Below are positions 55,819 to 63,890 of a stretch of 64,000 nucleotides of DNA, in pieces (within the stretch, counting starts at the first letter, position 1; each line of letters begins with the position of its first letter). The DNA is taken from NCBI RefSeq assembly GCF_008330945.1, contig NZ_CP043488.1, positions 2,020,501 to 2,084,500 of the forward strand, written 5' to 3'. This DNA is from Labrys sp. KNU-23. Its GTDB lineage: Bacteria > Pseudomonadota > Alphaproteobacteria > Rhizobiales > Labraceae. A model generated the notes under the pieces. The model saw only the letters and a list, made by a program, of their open reading frames with translations, was not told where the DNA came from and did not search any database. Both the position numbers and the translations under genes were made by a program.

Positions 55819-56205
55819 TTACGGTGCCTTCTTGCCGCTGGCATCGAACTGCTTGAGATAGGCGATGACATTGGTAATGTCGTCGGGCTTCGATAGGCCG
55901 ACAAAGGCCATCTTGTTACCGGGCACCTTCTGTTTTGGGCTCTTAAGATATTCTGAGAGAGTGTCCTCTGCCCAGGTCAGGCCGGCACTCTTCATTGCTG
56001 GTGAATAGGTATAAGTTTCTACCGATCCGGATTTGCGGCCGATTATTCCATTCAACTCAGGGCCTACGGCATTCTTGGCTGTCTCTCCAACCTGGTGGCA
56101 AACTTTACACTTGATGAATACTTTTTCGCCGAGCGCAGCATCTTGTGCGAGTGCGGCGCTCGATATCAGGATAGAGGCAAGAATTCCGACGGCGACCTGT
56201 CGCAT
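55819..56205 (-). CDS. Class I cytochrome c (c2/c-550-like)
   Basis: A 128-residue periplasmic electron carrier. It has a signal peptide (VAVGILASILISSAALAQ), a heme attachment site KCKVCHQVGE near residue 35 and the axial Met in GNKMAFVGL near residue 100. YSPAMKSAGLTWAEDTL is typical of alphaproteobacterial cytochrome c2-type proteins. The ATG 56205 has a GGGAG ribosome site. It is divergent from the ABC importer and xoxF genes by 300 bases and may be the secondary acceptor in alcohol oxidation. Confidence 0.93.
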   Translation of the reverse strand: MRQVAVGILASILISSAALAQDAALGEKVFIKCKVCHQVGETAKNAVGPELNGIIGRKSGSVETYTYSPAMKSAGLTWAEDTLSEYLKSPKQKVPGNKMAFVGLSKPDDITNVIAYLKQFDASGKKAP

Positions 56206-56506
56206 TTTCTCTCCCTTTCGGCCATTCATCCGAAGTCATCGAAGATTAAGCTTAATTTCTGCTTATTTTGTTCTTCACATGTCGTGTTGTGTTGTGAATC
56301 AGTCTAGGCGCAACGTAAAGTGACTGGACAGCATGAAGAATGATGATCACACTGCTTGTCAAGAATAGATATTATCTGCACGGGGAGGATGCCTGCTTGA
56401 AGGCCGGTGCATTCGGTTGGCTCTCGGTTCGGCAGCAGCGGTCTTTTCAGAAGCAATTTGATGGGGATGGACGCATGATATCCCGCTCCGACTCCGGGTT
56501 CTCGCG
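56206..56506. promoter_or_regulatory. Divergent promoter region between cytochrome c and the importer genes
   Basis: About 300 bases, AT-rich at 56235-56300 (TTAAGCTTAATTTCTGC dyad: TTAAGCTTAA at 56248-56257). It probably contains promoters for both directions. No gene was found. Confidence 0.4.
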
Positions 56507-57493
56507 ATGATGAAGCGGCGACAATTTTTCGCGTTTGCGGGTGCGGGGCTGGGTGCGAGTTTTCTGGGCGGCCTCGGCACGGCGCGGGCGCAAGTGCCGC
56601 CGCTGCGCCTCGGCGTCCTGTCCTTCGGCACCGTCGAATGGGAACTCGCCGCCATCCGGGCGCTCGGCCTCGACAAGGCCGCGGGTCTGGCGATCGATCC
56701 GCTCAAGCTTGCTTCCAACGATGCGGCGCGGATCGCTTTCCTGGGCGATGCCGTCGACTGCATCGTGTCGGATCTGCTCTGGGCGGCGCGCATGCGTGGC
56801 GAGGGGCGCGACATCGTCTTCCTGCCCTTCTCGGCATCGGAAGGCGCGGTGATGCGGGCGCCGAACTCGACGATCGCCACCGTCGCCGATCTTGCCGGCA
56901 AGCGCATCGGTGTGGCCGGTGGTGCACTCGACAAGAGCTGGATCATGCTGCAGGCCTACGCGCAGCATCAGGCCGGTCTCGATCTTGCCAAAGCGGCCAT
57001 GCCGGTGTTCGGGGCACCGCCCCTGCTGAGCATGAAGCTGGAACAAGGCGAACTGGATGCGGCCCTGCTCTACTGGAACTTCTGCGCGCGGCTCGAGGCC
57101 AAGGGCTACAAGCGCCTGATCGGGGCCGACGAGGTCGCCCGGTCCTTCGGGATCGAGGGTTCGATTTCCTTCGTCGGCTATGTCTTCAAGCGCGGCGATG
57201 CGCAGGCCGACGAGAGAATCTCGGCCTTCGCCGGCATATCGCGGCAGGCCAAGCAGGCGCTGGCCAGCCAGGAGGCGCTATGGACACAGGTTCGGCCCCT
57301 GATGCAGGCCGATGACGAGGCGACCTATGGTGTGCTGAAGCGGACTTTCATCGCGGGCATTCCCAGCCGTTCCATCGAGGAGGAGCGCGCCGATGCCGCC
57401 AAGCTCTATGCCGAGCTGGCCAAGCTCGGCGGTGAGAAGCTGGTCGGCAAGACCGCTGCTCTGCCGGAGGGACTGTATTGGACGGGGCGCTGA
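56507..57493 (+). CDS. ABC transporter substrate-binding protein (SsuA/NMT1-like, Tat-like signal) of the xox locus
   Basis: A 328-residue periplasmic binding protein. The N-terminus has a twin-arginine-like signal (MKRRQFFAFAGAGLGASF). The mature chain (RLGVLSFGTVEWELAAIRALGL) resembles NMT1/SsuA-type proteins, which bind taurine, sulfonates, nitrate or pyrimidines. It is upstream of a permease, an ATPase, a metallohydrolase and xoxF on the same strand. The ligand is not known; candidates in this context are a lanthanide complex or another cofactor-related compound. Confidence 0.88.
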   Translation: MMKRRQFFAFAGAGLGASFLGGLGTARAQVPPLRLGVLSFGTVEWELAAIRALGLDKAAGLAIDPLKLASNDAARIAFLGDAVDCIVSDLLWAARMRGEGRDIVFLPFSASEGAVMRAPNSTIATVADLAGKRIGVAGGALDKSWIMLQAYAQHQAGLDLAKAAMPVFGAPPLLSMKLEQGELDAALLYWNFCARLEAKGYKRLIGADEVARSFGIEGSISFVGYVFKRGDAQADERISAFAGISRQAKQALASQEALWTQVRPLMQADDEATYGVLKRTFIAGIPSRSIEEERADAAKLYAELAKLGGEKLVGKTAALPEGLYWTGR

Positions 57494-58263
57494 CGGCATC
57501 GGGCCTGGGGCGCCTGGCGGGCATTGCGGCCCGGCTGGTCTCGCTGCTTGCCCTGCTCGTGATCTGGGAGGTCGCAGCCAGGATGGCGAACGGGCCGCTG
57601 CTGCCTTCGCCCGGCGCGGTGCTCGCCTTCATCGTGGCTGAAACGCGGCGCGGCGACCTCATCGCCAATGTCGGCATCACGCTGTGGCGGGTTGCCGCCG
57701 CCTTTGGCGTGGCCATGCTGATCGGCAGTATCATCGGCATTGCTCTCGGCCGCTGGCGCCGGGCCAATGCGGCTTTCGACGTCTGGCTGCTGGTGCTCCT
57801 GAACATGCCGGCCTTGGTGATCGCGGTGCTGTGCTACATCTGGCTCGGCCTGACGGAAGCCGCCGCGGTGACGGCGGTCGCCCTCAACAAGATCCCCAAT
57901 GTCATCGTGGTGTTGCGCGAGGGTACGCGGGCGCTCGATCGCGATCTGGAGGAGATGAGCCGGGTCTATCGGTTCTCGGCCGTGACCTGGCTGCGCCATG
58001 TCCTGCTGCCGCAGCTGGCCCCCTATGTTGCGGCGGCGGCGCGCTCCGGCCTGTCGCTGGTGTGGAAGATCGTGCTGGTGGTCGAACTGCTCGGCCGTTC
58101 CTCCGGCGTGGGCTACGCCATTTCGCTCTATTTCCAGCTTTCCGATGTCACGGCGGTGCTGGGCTATGCTCTGGCCTTCACCTGCGTCATGCTCGCCATC
58201 GAGTTCCTCCTGTTGCAGCCCCTGGAAAAGCATGCCCGACGCTGGCGCCCCGCCCTTGCTTGA
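57478..58263 (+). CDS. ABC transporter permease (SsuC/TauC-like) of the xox locus
   Basis: A 261-residue inner-membrane permease with about six helices. It has GKSIGIALG-type sequence (here GSIIGIALGRWRRANAAFD) and the coupling loop EEMSRVYRFSAVTWLRHVLLPQL in parts, characteristic of the sulfonate/nitrate importer group. The start is a TTG with GGAGG seven bases upstream, and it overlaps the binding-protein gene by 16 bases. Confidence 0.9.
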   Translation: MDGALTASGLGRLAGIAARLVSLLALLVIWEVAARMANGPLLPSPGAVLAFIVAETRRGDLIANVGITLWRVAAAFGVAMLIGSIIGIALGRWRRANAAFDVWLLVLLNMPALVIAVLCYIWLGLTEAAAVTAVALNKIPNVIVVLREGTRALDRDLEEMSRVYRFSAVTWLRHVLLPQLAPYVAAAARSGLSLVWKIVLVVELLGRSSGVGYAISLYFQLSDVTAVLGYALAFTCVMLAIEFLLLQPLEKHARRWRPALA

Positions 58264-58963
58264 CGTGCATATCGCCAGCAAGGTCTACCGTGATGACCGC
58301 GGCAGGGCGGTGGAGGCCGTCAGGGATTTCGGCCTGTCGCTGTCGCCCGGCGAGTTCGCCTGCCTGATCGGCCCCTCCGGCTGCGGCAAGACCACCGCCT
58401 TGAAGATCCTGCTCGGGCTCGATCGCGCCTTCGAAGGCGGGGTTGAGCCGCAGATTGCGACATTGACGGTCGGTGTGACCTTTCAGGAGCCACGCCTGCT
58501 GCCCTGGCGCTCGGTGGAGCAGAACATCCGCATCGCCCTGCCGCCTGCCCAGCGCCGGCGTAAGCTCGACGATCTGTTCGAGCGACTCGGCCTTGTGGAA
58601 TGGCGCGGCCATTACCCGCATGCCCTCTCGCTCGGCCTGCAGCGCCGCGTCTCGCTGGCCCGGGCCTTGGCGCTGGAGCCGCAATTGCTGGTGCTGGACG
58701 AGCCTTTCGTATCGCTCGACGACAAGGCCGCCGCCGAACTGCGTGCCTGCCTGCTGGCGGTGGTCGCCGATCATCGCATCACGGTCCTGATGGTCACGCA
58801 CAATGTGCGCGAGGCGATCGGGCTTGCCGACCGGCTGCTGTTTCTGAGCCCCCGCCCCGCCCGCATCCTGCACGAAGTGGCGATTGGGGAGGCTCGCCCG
58901 AACCGCCATTCGGCCTGGATCGAGGAGCGGCATCGAGAATTTGCCCAGCGCTTCGGCCTGTGA
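58232..58963 (+). CDS. ABC transporter ATPase (SsuB/TauB-like) with unusual signature, xox locus
   Basis: A 243-residue ATPase with Walker A GPSGCGKTT near residue 48, Q-loop VTFQEPRLLPWRSVEQN and Walker B LLVLDEPFVSLD. The signature normally written LSGGQ is LSLGLQRRVSLARAL here, with Leu replacing the second Gly-Gln; the Ser and second Gly remain. The H-loop VTHNVREA is intact. It overlaps the permease by 32 bases, so the three importer genes are one operon leading to the metallohydrolase and xoxF. Confidence 0.9.
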   Translation: MPDAGAPPLLDVHIASKVYRDDRGRAVEAVRDFGLSLSPGEFACLIGPSGCGKTTALKILLGLDRAFEGGVEPQIATLTVGVTFQEPRLLPWRSVEQNIRIALPPAQRRRKLDDLFERLGLVEWRGHYPHALSLGLQRRVSLARALALEPQLLVLDEPFVSLDDKAAAELRACLLAVVADHRITVLMVTHNVREAIGLADRLLFLSPRPARILHEVAIGEARPNRHSAWIEERHREFAQRFGL

Positions 58964-58990
58964 TGCCTTTCATGACGAGGCACGCTGCCT

Positions 58991-59071
58991 GGGACCGCGG
59001 ACGTCTCGTCCGCCTCGTTGGAAACACCGCGCTTGCAGGAAAGCAAGAGCGGACGAGACGTCCGCGGTCCC
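58991..59071. repeat. Perfect 23-base inverted repeat
   Basis: The arms 58991-59013 and 59049-59071 (GGGACCGCGGACGTCTCG and its complement, continuing to CCGC) are exact. The spacer of 35 bases contains no gene. It sits between the importer ATPase and the metallohydrolase genes and could terminate or attenuate transcription between them. It resembles a mobile intergenic palindrome. Confidence 0.75.
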
Positions 59072-59105
59072 GGCCGCGGCGCCTGATGCGGGAGACCATG
59101 AGGTG

Positions 59106-60044
59106 ATGTGCCGGCTCGTCGTCCAGGCCTTTTTGGTGGGTATTTTCCTTGTGTTCGCCGCGAGCGAGGCCCTCGCACAAACGCCGGCGCCCTTGCCGAT
59201 GACCGAGGTGGCCGAAGGCGTCTTCGTCTTCGCCGCGCCGCATGAACTGGCCGCGCCGGCCAACATCGATGCCATCGGCAATGCCGGCTTCGTCATTGGC
59301 GGCGAAGCGGTCGCGGTCATCGACACCGGCGGTTCGAAGCAGGCGGGTCTTGCCTTGCTGGCGGCCATTCGCGCCCGAACCGACAAGCCGATCCGCTATG
59401 TCATCGACACGCATGTGCATCCCGACCACCTGCTCGGCAATGCGGCCTTCCGTCTGCCCGGTGCGGTGATTGTCGGCCATGCCAATCTGCCGGAAGCCCT
59501 GGCGGCGCGTGCCGATACCTATCTTTCGGCGACCCGCAGGCTGATCGGCGAGGGTGCCTTTGCCGGCACCGAGGCGGTCGCCCCCACTTTGCTGGTCAAG
59601 GATCGCCTCGAACTGGATCTCGGTGGACGCCGCCTCCTGCTCGAGGCCTGGCCGACCGCCCATACCAACACCGATCTCACCGTGATGGATGAGGAGACCC
59701 GCACCTGGTTTCTCGGGGACCTGCTTTTTGCGGGCCATGTGCCGGCCCTCGACGGAAGTCTCAATGGCTGGCTTGCCGTGATCGGCACGTTGCGCTCGCG
59801 GCAGGCCGCGCGCGTTGTGCCGGGGCACGGGCCGGCGGCGATGGCCTGGCCGGGTGCGGCCGACGCCATGGTCCGCTACCTCGAGCGCCTGCGGGACGAC
59901 CTGCGCAGCATGATTGCCCAGGGCCGGCCCTTGCAGGAGGCCGTGAAGGAAGCCGCGCAGTCGGAACGTGGCAACTGGCAGTTGTTCGACGACTTCAATG
60001 TTCGGAATGCGACAAGTGCCTATCGTGAGCTGGAATGGGAATAG
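59106..60044 (+). CDS. Metallo-beta-lactamase-fold protein, quinoprotein-associated (SoxH-related)
   Basis: A 312-residue periplasmic protein with a signal peptide (FLVGIFLVFAASEALAQ). The metal site is shown by THVHPDHLLGN near residue 101, a later His in PTAHTNTDL and GDLLFAGH plus VPGHGPA at the end. In quinoprotein gene clusters, proteins of this kind are annotated as a relay-system zinc metallohydrolase, of unknown reaction. It follows the ABC importer and precedes xoxF by about 350 bases. Confidence 0.88.
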   Translation: MCRLVVQAFLVGIFLVFAASEALAQTPAPLPMTEVAEGVFVFAAPHELAAPANIDAIGNAGFVIGGEAVAVIDTGGSKQAGLALLAAIRARTDKPIRYVIDTHVHPDHLLGNAAFRLPGAVIVGHANLPEALAARADTYLSATRRLIGEGAFAGTEAVAPTLLVKDRLELDLGGRRLLLEAWPTAHTNTDLTVMDEETRTWFLGDLLFAGHVPALDGSLNGWLAVIGTLRSRQAARVVPGHGPAAMAWPGAADAMVRYLERLRDDLRSMIAQGRPLQEAVKEAAQSERGNWQLFDDFNVRNATSAYRELEWE

Positions 60045-60396
60045 GCGACGACCCGCCAGGATACCGTATACTACCGCTCTTCTTTTGCGGTGCACACAAT
60101 AGATGATGCGGTGCACCATAATAAGGTAAAAATAAATCTGACGGTATGTCAGTCAAAACTTGCATGAACTGAACCCGTTGCATAAGGTAAAGCATCTTCG
60201 ACTTCCAACGGCACTGTGATGGGGATCGCAGTGTCGATTCGAAAGCCAGCGGCTTATGCCTATGGCTCCGAGGCGAAACCGCCGGCTGTGACACGCTGTC
60301 GAAGAGACGAGGTATCCCCAAGGCTAGAAGAACGACATCAAGTTCGGCATGTGGTCCGGCGGGACGACATGCGTGTGGCCACTCGGAGGAAGCCCA
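60045..60396 (+). promoter_or_regulatory. xoxF promoter/leader region with tandem repeats
   Basis: An AT-richer 350-base region before xoxF. Two direct copies of GCGGTGCAC (60087-60095 and 60108-60116) are spaced exactly 21 bases. A CTGAC/GTCAG dyad with a five-base gap lies at 60138-60152, and ATAAGGTAAA occurs at 60121-60130 and 60182-60191. The last 20 bases contain GGAGGAAG as ribosome site. No gene was found; short frames here are not convincing. Confidence 0.6.
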
Positions 60397-62199
60397 ATGA
60401 AAATACTGATAGCGTGGCTAGGCGTGGTCTGCTCGCTGCTCTTCGGCGTGCAAGCCTATGCCAACGACGAAGTCCAGAAGCTGACGCAGGATCCCAACCA
60501 GTGGGTGCTGCAGACCGGCGACTATGCGAACACAAGATATTCGAAGCTCGACCAGATTACCTCGGAAAACGTCAAGAAACTCCAGGTCTCCTGGACTTTC
60601 TCGACGGGCGTCTTGCGCGGCCATGAAGGGGCCCCGCTCGTGGTCGGCGACATCATGTATGTCCATACGCCTTTTCCCAACACCGTCTTTGCCCTCGATC
60701 TCAACAATGAAGGCAAGATCATCTGGCGTTACGATCCCAAACAGGATGCCAACGTCATTCCCGTGATGTGTTGCGACACCGTCAATCGCGGTCTGGCTTA
60801 TGCCGACGGCAAGGTGTTCCTGCATCAGGCCGACACCACGGTGGTGGCGCTCGACGCCAAGACCGGCAAGGTGGTCTGGTCCGTCGTCAATGGCGATCCC
60901 AAAAAGGGCGAAACCAACACCGCCACCGTCATGCCCGTCAAAGACAAGCTGATCGTCGGCATTTCCGGTGGTGAATTCGGCGTGCGTTGCCATGTCACCG
61001 CCTATGACCTGAAAACCGGCAAGCAGGCTTGGCGCGCCTATTCCATGGGCCCCGACGAGGAAATGCTGGTCGACCCGGAAAAGACCACCGAACTCGGCAA
61101 GCCGATCGGGAAGGATTCCAGCATCAAGACCTGGCAAGGCGACCAATGGAAGACCGGCGGTGGCTGCACCTGGGGCTGGTATTCCTATGATCCCAAGCTG
61201 AACCTGGTCTATTACGGTTCGGGCAACCCCTCGACCTGGAACCCCAAGCAGCGCCCCGGCGACAACAAGTGGTCGATGACCATCTTCGCCCGTGACGCCG
61301 ACACCGGCGTTGCCAAGTGGGTCTACCAGATGACGCCCCATGACGAATGGGACTATGACGGCGTCAACGAAGTGCCGCTGGTCGATCTCAAGATCGACGG
61401 CAAGGAGCACAAGGCCCTGGTCCATCTGGACCGCAACGGCTTCGGCTACACCCTCGACCGCGAAACGGGCGAGCTCCTGGTCGCCGAAAAGTACGATCCG
61501 GCCGTGAACTGGGCCACCAAGGTCGACATGGACAAGAACAGCAAGACCTATGGTCGCCCGCTGGTCGTGGCCAAATATTCGACCGAACAGAATGGTGAAG
61601 ACGTCAACACCAAGGGCGTTTGCCCTGCCGCTCTCGGCTCCAAGGACCAGCAGCCGATGGCCTATTCACCCAAGACCGGTCTCTTCTACGTGCCGACCAA
61701 CCATGTCTGCATGGATTACGAGCCCTTCAAGGTGAGCTACACCCCGGGCCAGCCCTATGTCGGCGCCACTCTGTCGATGTATCCGGCTCCCAACAGCCAT
61801 GGCGGCATGGGCAACTTCATCGCCTGGGACGCTGCCAAGGGCAAGATCGTCTGGTCGCTGCCCGAGCAGTTCTCGGTGTGGTCCGGACCGCTTGCGACCG
61901 CCGGTGGCGTCGTGTTCTACGGCACGCTGGAAGGCTATCTGAAGGCCATCGATGCCAAGACGGGCAAGGAACTCTACAAGTTCAAGACCCCCTCCGGCAT
62001 CATCGGTAACGTGATGACCTACACTCACAAGGGCAAGCAATTCATCGCGGTGCTCTCGGGTGTTGGTGGCTGGGCCGGCATCGGCCTGGCGGCAGGCCTG
62101 ACTGATCCGAATGCGGGTCTGGGCGCCGTTGGCGGCTATGCAGCCCTCAACAACTACACGGCGCTCGGCGGACAGCTGACGGTGTTCGCGCTGCCATGA
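60397..62199 (+). CDS. xoxF: Lanthanide-type PQQ methanol dehydrogenase XoxF
   Basis: A 600-residue periplasmic quinoprotein oxidising methanol or other short alcohols. A signal peptide (ending AYANDE) is followed by the eight-bladed propeller with [20 protein letters not shown]. Cys125-Cys126 give the vicinal disulfide over PQQ. Asp319 is the catalytic base and Asp321 (in [11 protein letters not shown]) is the additional aspartate that ligates a lanthanide, where calcium-type MxaF has Ala. The terminal repeats ([15 protein letters not shown]) match XoxF. The gene is followed by a cytochrome c and a XoxJ-like gene. Confidence 0.96.
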   Translation: MKILIAWLGVVCSLLFGVQAYANDEVQKLTQDPNQWVLQTGDYANTRYSKLDQITSENVKKLQVSWTFSTGVLRGHEGAPLVVGDIMYVHTPFPNTVFALDLNNEGKIIWRYDPKQDANVIPVMCCDTVNRGLAYADGKVFLHQADTTVVALDAKTGKVVWSVVNGDPKKGETNTATVMPVKDKLIVGISGGEFGVRCHVTAYDLKTGKQAWRAYSMGPDEEMLVDPEKTTELGKPIGKDSSIKTWQGDQWKTGGGCTWGWYSYDPKLNLVYYGSGNPSTWNPKQRPGDNKWSMTIFARDADTGVAKWVYQMTPHDEWDYDGVNEVPLVDLKIDGKEHKALVHLDRNGFGYTLDRETGELLVAEKYDPAVNWATKVDMDKNSKTYGRPLVVAKYSTEQNGEDVNTKGVCPAALGSKDQQPMAYSPKTGLFYVPTNHVCMDYEPFKVSYTPGQPYVGATLSMYPAPNSHGGMGNFIAWDAAKGKIVWSLPEQFSVWSGPLATAGGVVFYGTLEGYLKAIDAKTGKELYKFKTPSGIIGNVMTYTHKGKQFIAVLSGVGGWAGIGLAAGLTDPNAGLGAVGGYAALNNYTALGGQLTVFALP

Positions 62200-62478
62200 G
62201 CACGTGACGCCGGCCAGAGCAAAGCGCGTTCAAGCGTGAATGCGTGTTTGCTCTGGTTTGCTGTTTCAAAGCGTCTTTGCGATTCTGGCCGATATCGGCA
62301 AATCACAAAATACGCTTTGGCAGATCATCCCGTTGGGGCTGGAGGAGACTTCGTGTTTCCTCCAGCCCCCTCGCCAGACAAAAGCAGAGCTTGCCGGTTT
62401 TCGGTGCCATTCGGCCCCGCAAAGTGGAGGCCTGCGCCCTGAGTGGGAGAGAAACGATTGCTTGTCCAAGCCAATCCA
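62200..62478. other. Spacer between xoxF and xoxG with repeat copy 3
   Basis: About 280 bases. The first 100 hold a repeat of the two-hairpin family in reverse orientation, which may limit transcription into xoxG. The last 35 bases contain a GGGAGAG ribosome-like sequence ahead of the possible TTG 62458 and ATG 62479 starts. No further gene is supported. Confidence 0.5.
62214..62318 (-). repeat. Interspersed repeat of about 100 bases, copy 3 (reverse)
   Basis: Read on the minus strand it has TTTTGTGATTTGCCGATATCGGC, then CAGAATCGCAAAG, a spacer and CCAGAGCAAACACGC-type and GCGCTTTGCTCTGG arms. These align in order with copy 1 (45801-45901). It starts 15 bases after the xoxF stop. Confidence 0.65.
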
Positions 62479-63027
62479 ATGAAATCACCAGCCGGGGATC
62501 GCCCCGCCGCCACCCTTCAACGCAGCGCGCTCTTCAGCTTGACGGCGCTGGCGTTGAGCCTCTTCGCAGCGACGTCGGCCCTGGCCGATCCGGCCAAGCC
62601 GGCGAGTAGTGAAGACGGCAAATACAGCGATGCCGAGGGTGCGCCGACCTATAACATTACTGCAGATGGCAATGTGGATTGGTATACCTTCTCCGGCTAT
62701 CGGCGCTATCATTCCGAATGCACGGTCTGCCACGGACCCGATGGAGCCGGCTCGACCTATGCGCCCGCTCTCACCGATTCCCTGAAGAAGATGAACTATG
62801 AGCAGTTCTCCACTGTCGTGGTGCAGGGTCGCAAGGATGTGAGCACGTCAAGCCAGAAGGTGATGCCCACTTTCGGCACAAACCGGAACGTGATGTGCTA
62901 TCTTGACGACATCTATGTCTATCTGCGAGCGCGCAGCGACGGCGCACTCGCGCGCGTCCGTCCCGAAAAACACGACCCCAAGCCGCAGAGTGCCAAGGAT
63001 GCCGAAACGGCCTGCATGGCGAACTGA
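62479..63027 (+). CDS. xoxG: Cytochrome c XoxG-like electron acceptor
   Basis: A 182-residue periplasmic cytochrome c of the type dedicated to XoxF. A signal peptide (hydrophobic residues 17-35, ending ALADP) is followed by NVDWYTFSGYRRYHSECTVCHGPDG in two parts, with heme motif CTVCH near residue 82. The axial Met is probably in VMPTFGTN near residue 130. A C-terminal extension (HDPKPQSAKDAETACMAN) carries an extra Cys. ATG 62479 is chosen; TTG 62458 and GTG 62443 are possible. It overlaps the XoxJ-like gene by 29 bases. Confidence 0.88.
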   Translation: MKSPAGDRPAATLQRSALFSLTALALSLFAATSALADPAKPASSEDGKYSDAEGAPTYNITADGNVDWYTFSGYRRYHSECTVCHGPDGAGSTYAPALTDSLKKMNYEQFSTVVVQGRKDVSTSSQKVMPTFGTNRNVMCYLDDIYVYLRARSDGALARVRPEKHDPKPQSAKDAETACMAN

Positions 63028-63886
63028 GTTCAGTCGGCTTCTCGTGCCGGGCCTCGCCCTGGCCGGGTTGGCGCTCGGCTTGAATCCCGCCAGCGCCCAA
63101 CAGGTGCCCGAACTCGTCGACAAAGCCAATCTGCGCGTGTGCTCGGATCCGGCCAACATGCCGTTCTCGAACCGCCGTCAGGAAGGGTTCGAGAACCGCA
63201 TCGCCGAGATCATCGCCAAGGAATTGCAGCGGCCCGTGCGCTATTACTGGCTGCAGCAAGGCATGGGCTTCGTGCGCAATACGCTGGGCACGGGCCTGTG
63301 CGACGTGATCATCGGGGCTGCCTCAGGCTCTGATCTCACCCAGCACACCAACCCCTATTACGCTTCGACCTATGTCCTGGTGGTCAAGGCGGACGGCCCC
63401 CTTGCCGGTGTCACCAAGCTGGAGGATCCGGCCCTCAAGGGGCACAGATTCGGCATCATCGCCGGTACGCCGCCCGTCGATCATCTCCAGCGGCTCGGCT
63501 TGGTCGACAAGGCCAAGAGCTACGGACTGACCCTGGATCAGCAGGACAATGCGGCGGGCAAGGAAGCGATCGACGATCTGGTCGCGAGCACGACCGACGG
63601 CGCCCTGCTGTGGGGACCGATCGCCGGCTATTACGCCGGCAAGGCCGGTGTGCCGCTCAAGGTCATTCCTCTCGTGCAGGAGAGCGAGCGGCCGCTGCTG
63701 GCCTATCGCATCACCTTCGGCATCCGGGCGAACGAGATACAATGGAAGCACACGCTCAACGCCGCCATCCGCAAGCGCCAAAAGGACATCGAACAGGTGC
63801 TTGCCGACTATGGCGTGCCCAAGGTTTCCATCGAGAGCCTGCCGGCGGAGCGGCCCAATCTTGCCGCCGGGCAGATGCAGGAGTGA
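62999..63886 (+). CDS. xoxJ: XoxJ/MxaJ-like periplasmic binding protein
   Basis: A 295-residue periplasmic protein of the family-3 binding fold, without its own ABC permease here. After a signal peptide (LLVPGLALAGLALGLNPASAQ) the chain reads NLRVCSDPANMPFSNRRQEGF, the usual start of quinoprotein-associated binding proteins. In methylotrophs MxaJ/XoxJ helps maturation or activation of the methanol dehydrogenase. It starts inside the end of xoxG. Confidence 0.92.
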   Translation: MPKRPAWRTEFSRLLVPGLALAGLALGLNPASAQQVPELVDKANLRVCSDPANMPFSNRRQEGFENRIAEIIAKELQRPVRYYWLQQGMGFVRNTLGTGLCDVIIGAASGSDLTQHTNPYYASTYVLVVKADGPLAGVTKLEDPALKGHRFGIIAGTPPVDHLQRLGLVDKAKSYGLTLDQQDNAAGKEAIDDLVASTTDGALLWGPIAGYYAGKAGVPLKVIPLVQESERPLLAYRITFGIRANEIQWKHTLNAAIRKRQKDIEQVLADYGVPKVSIESLPAERPNLAAGQMQE

Positions 63887-63890
63887 TGGG

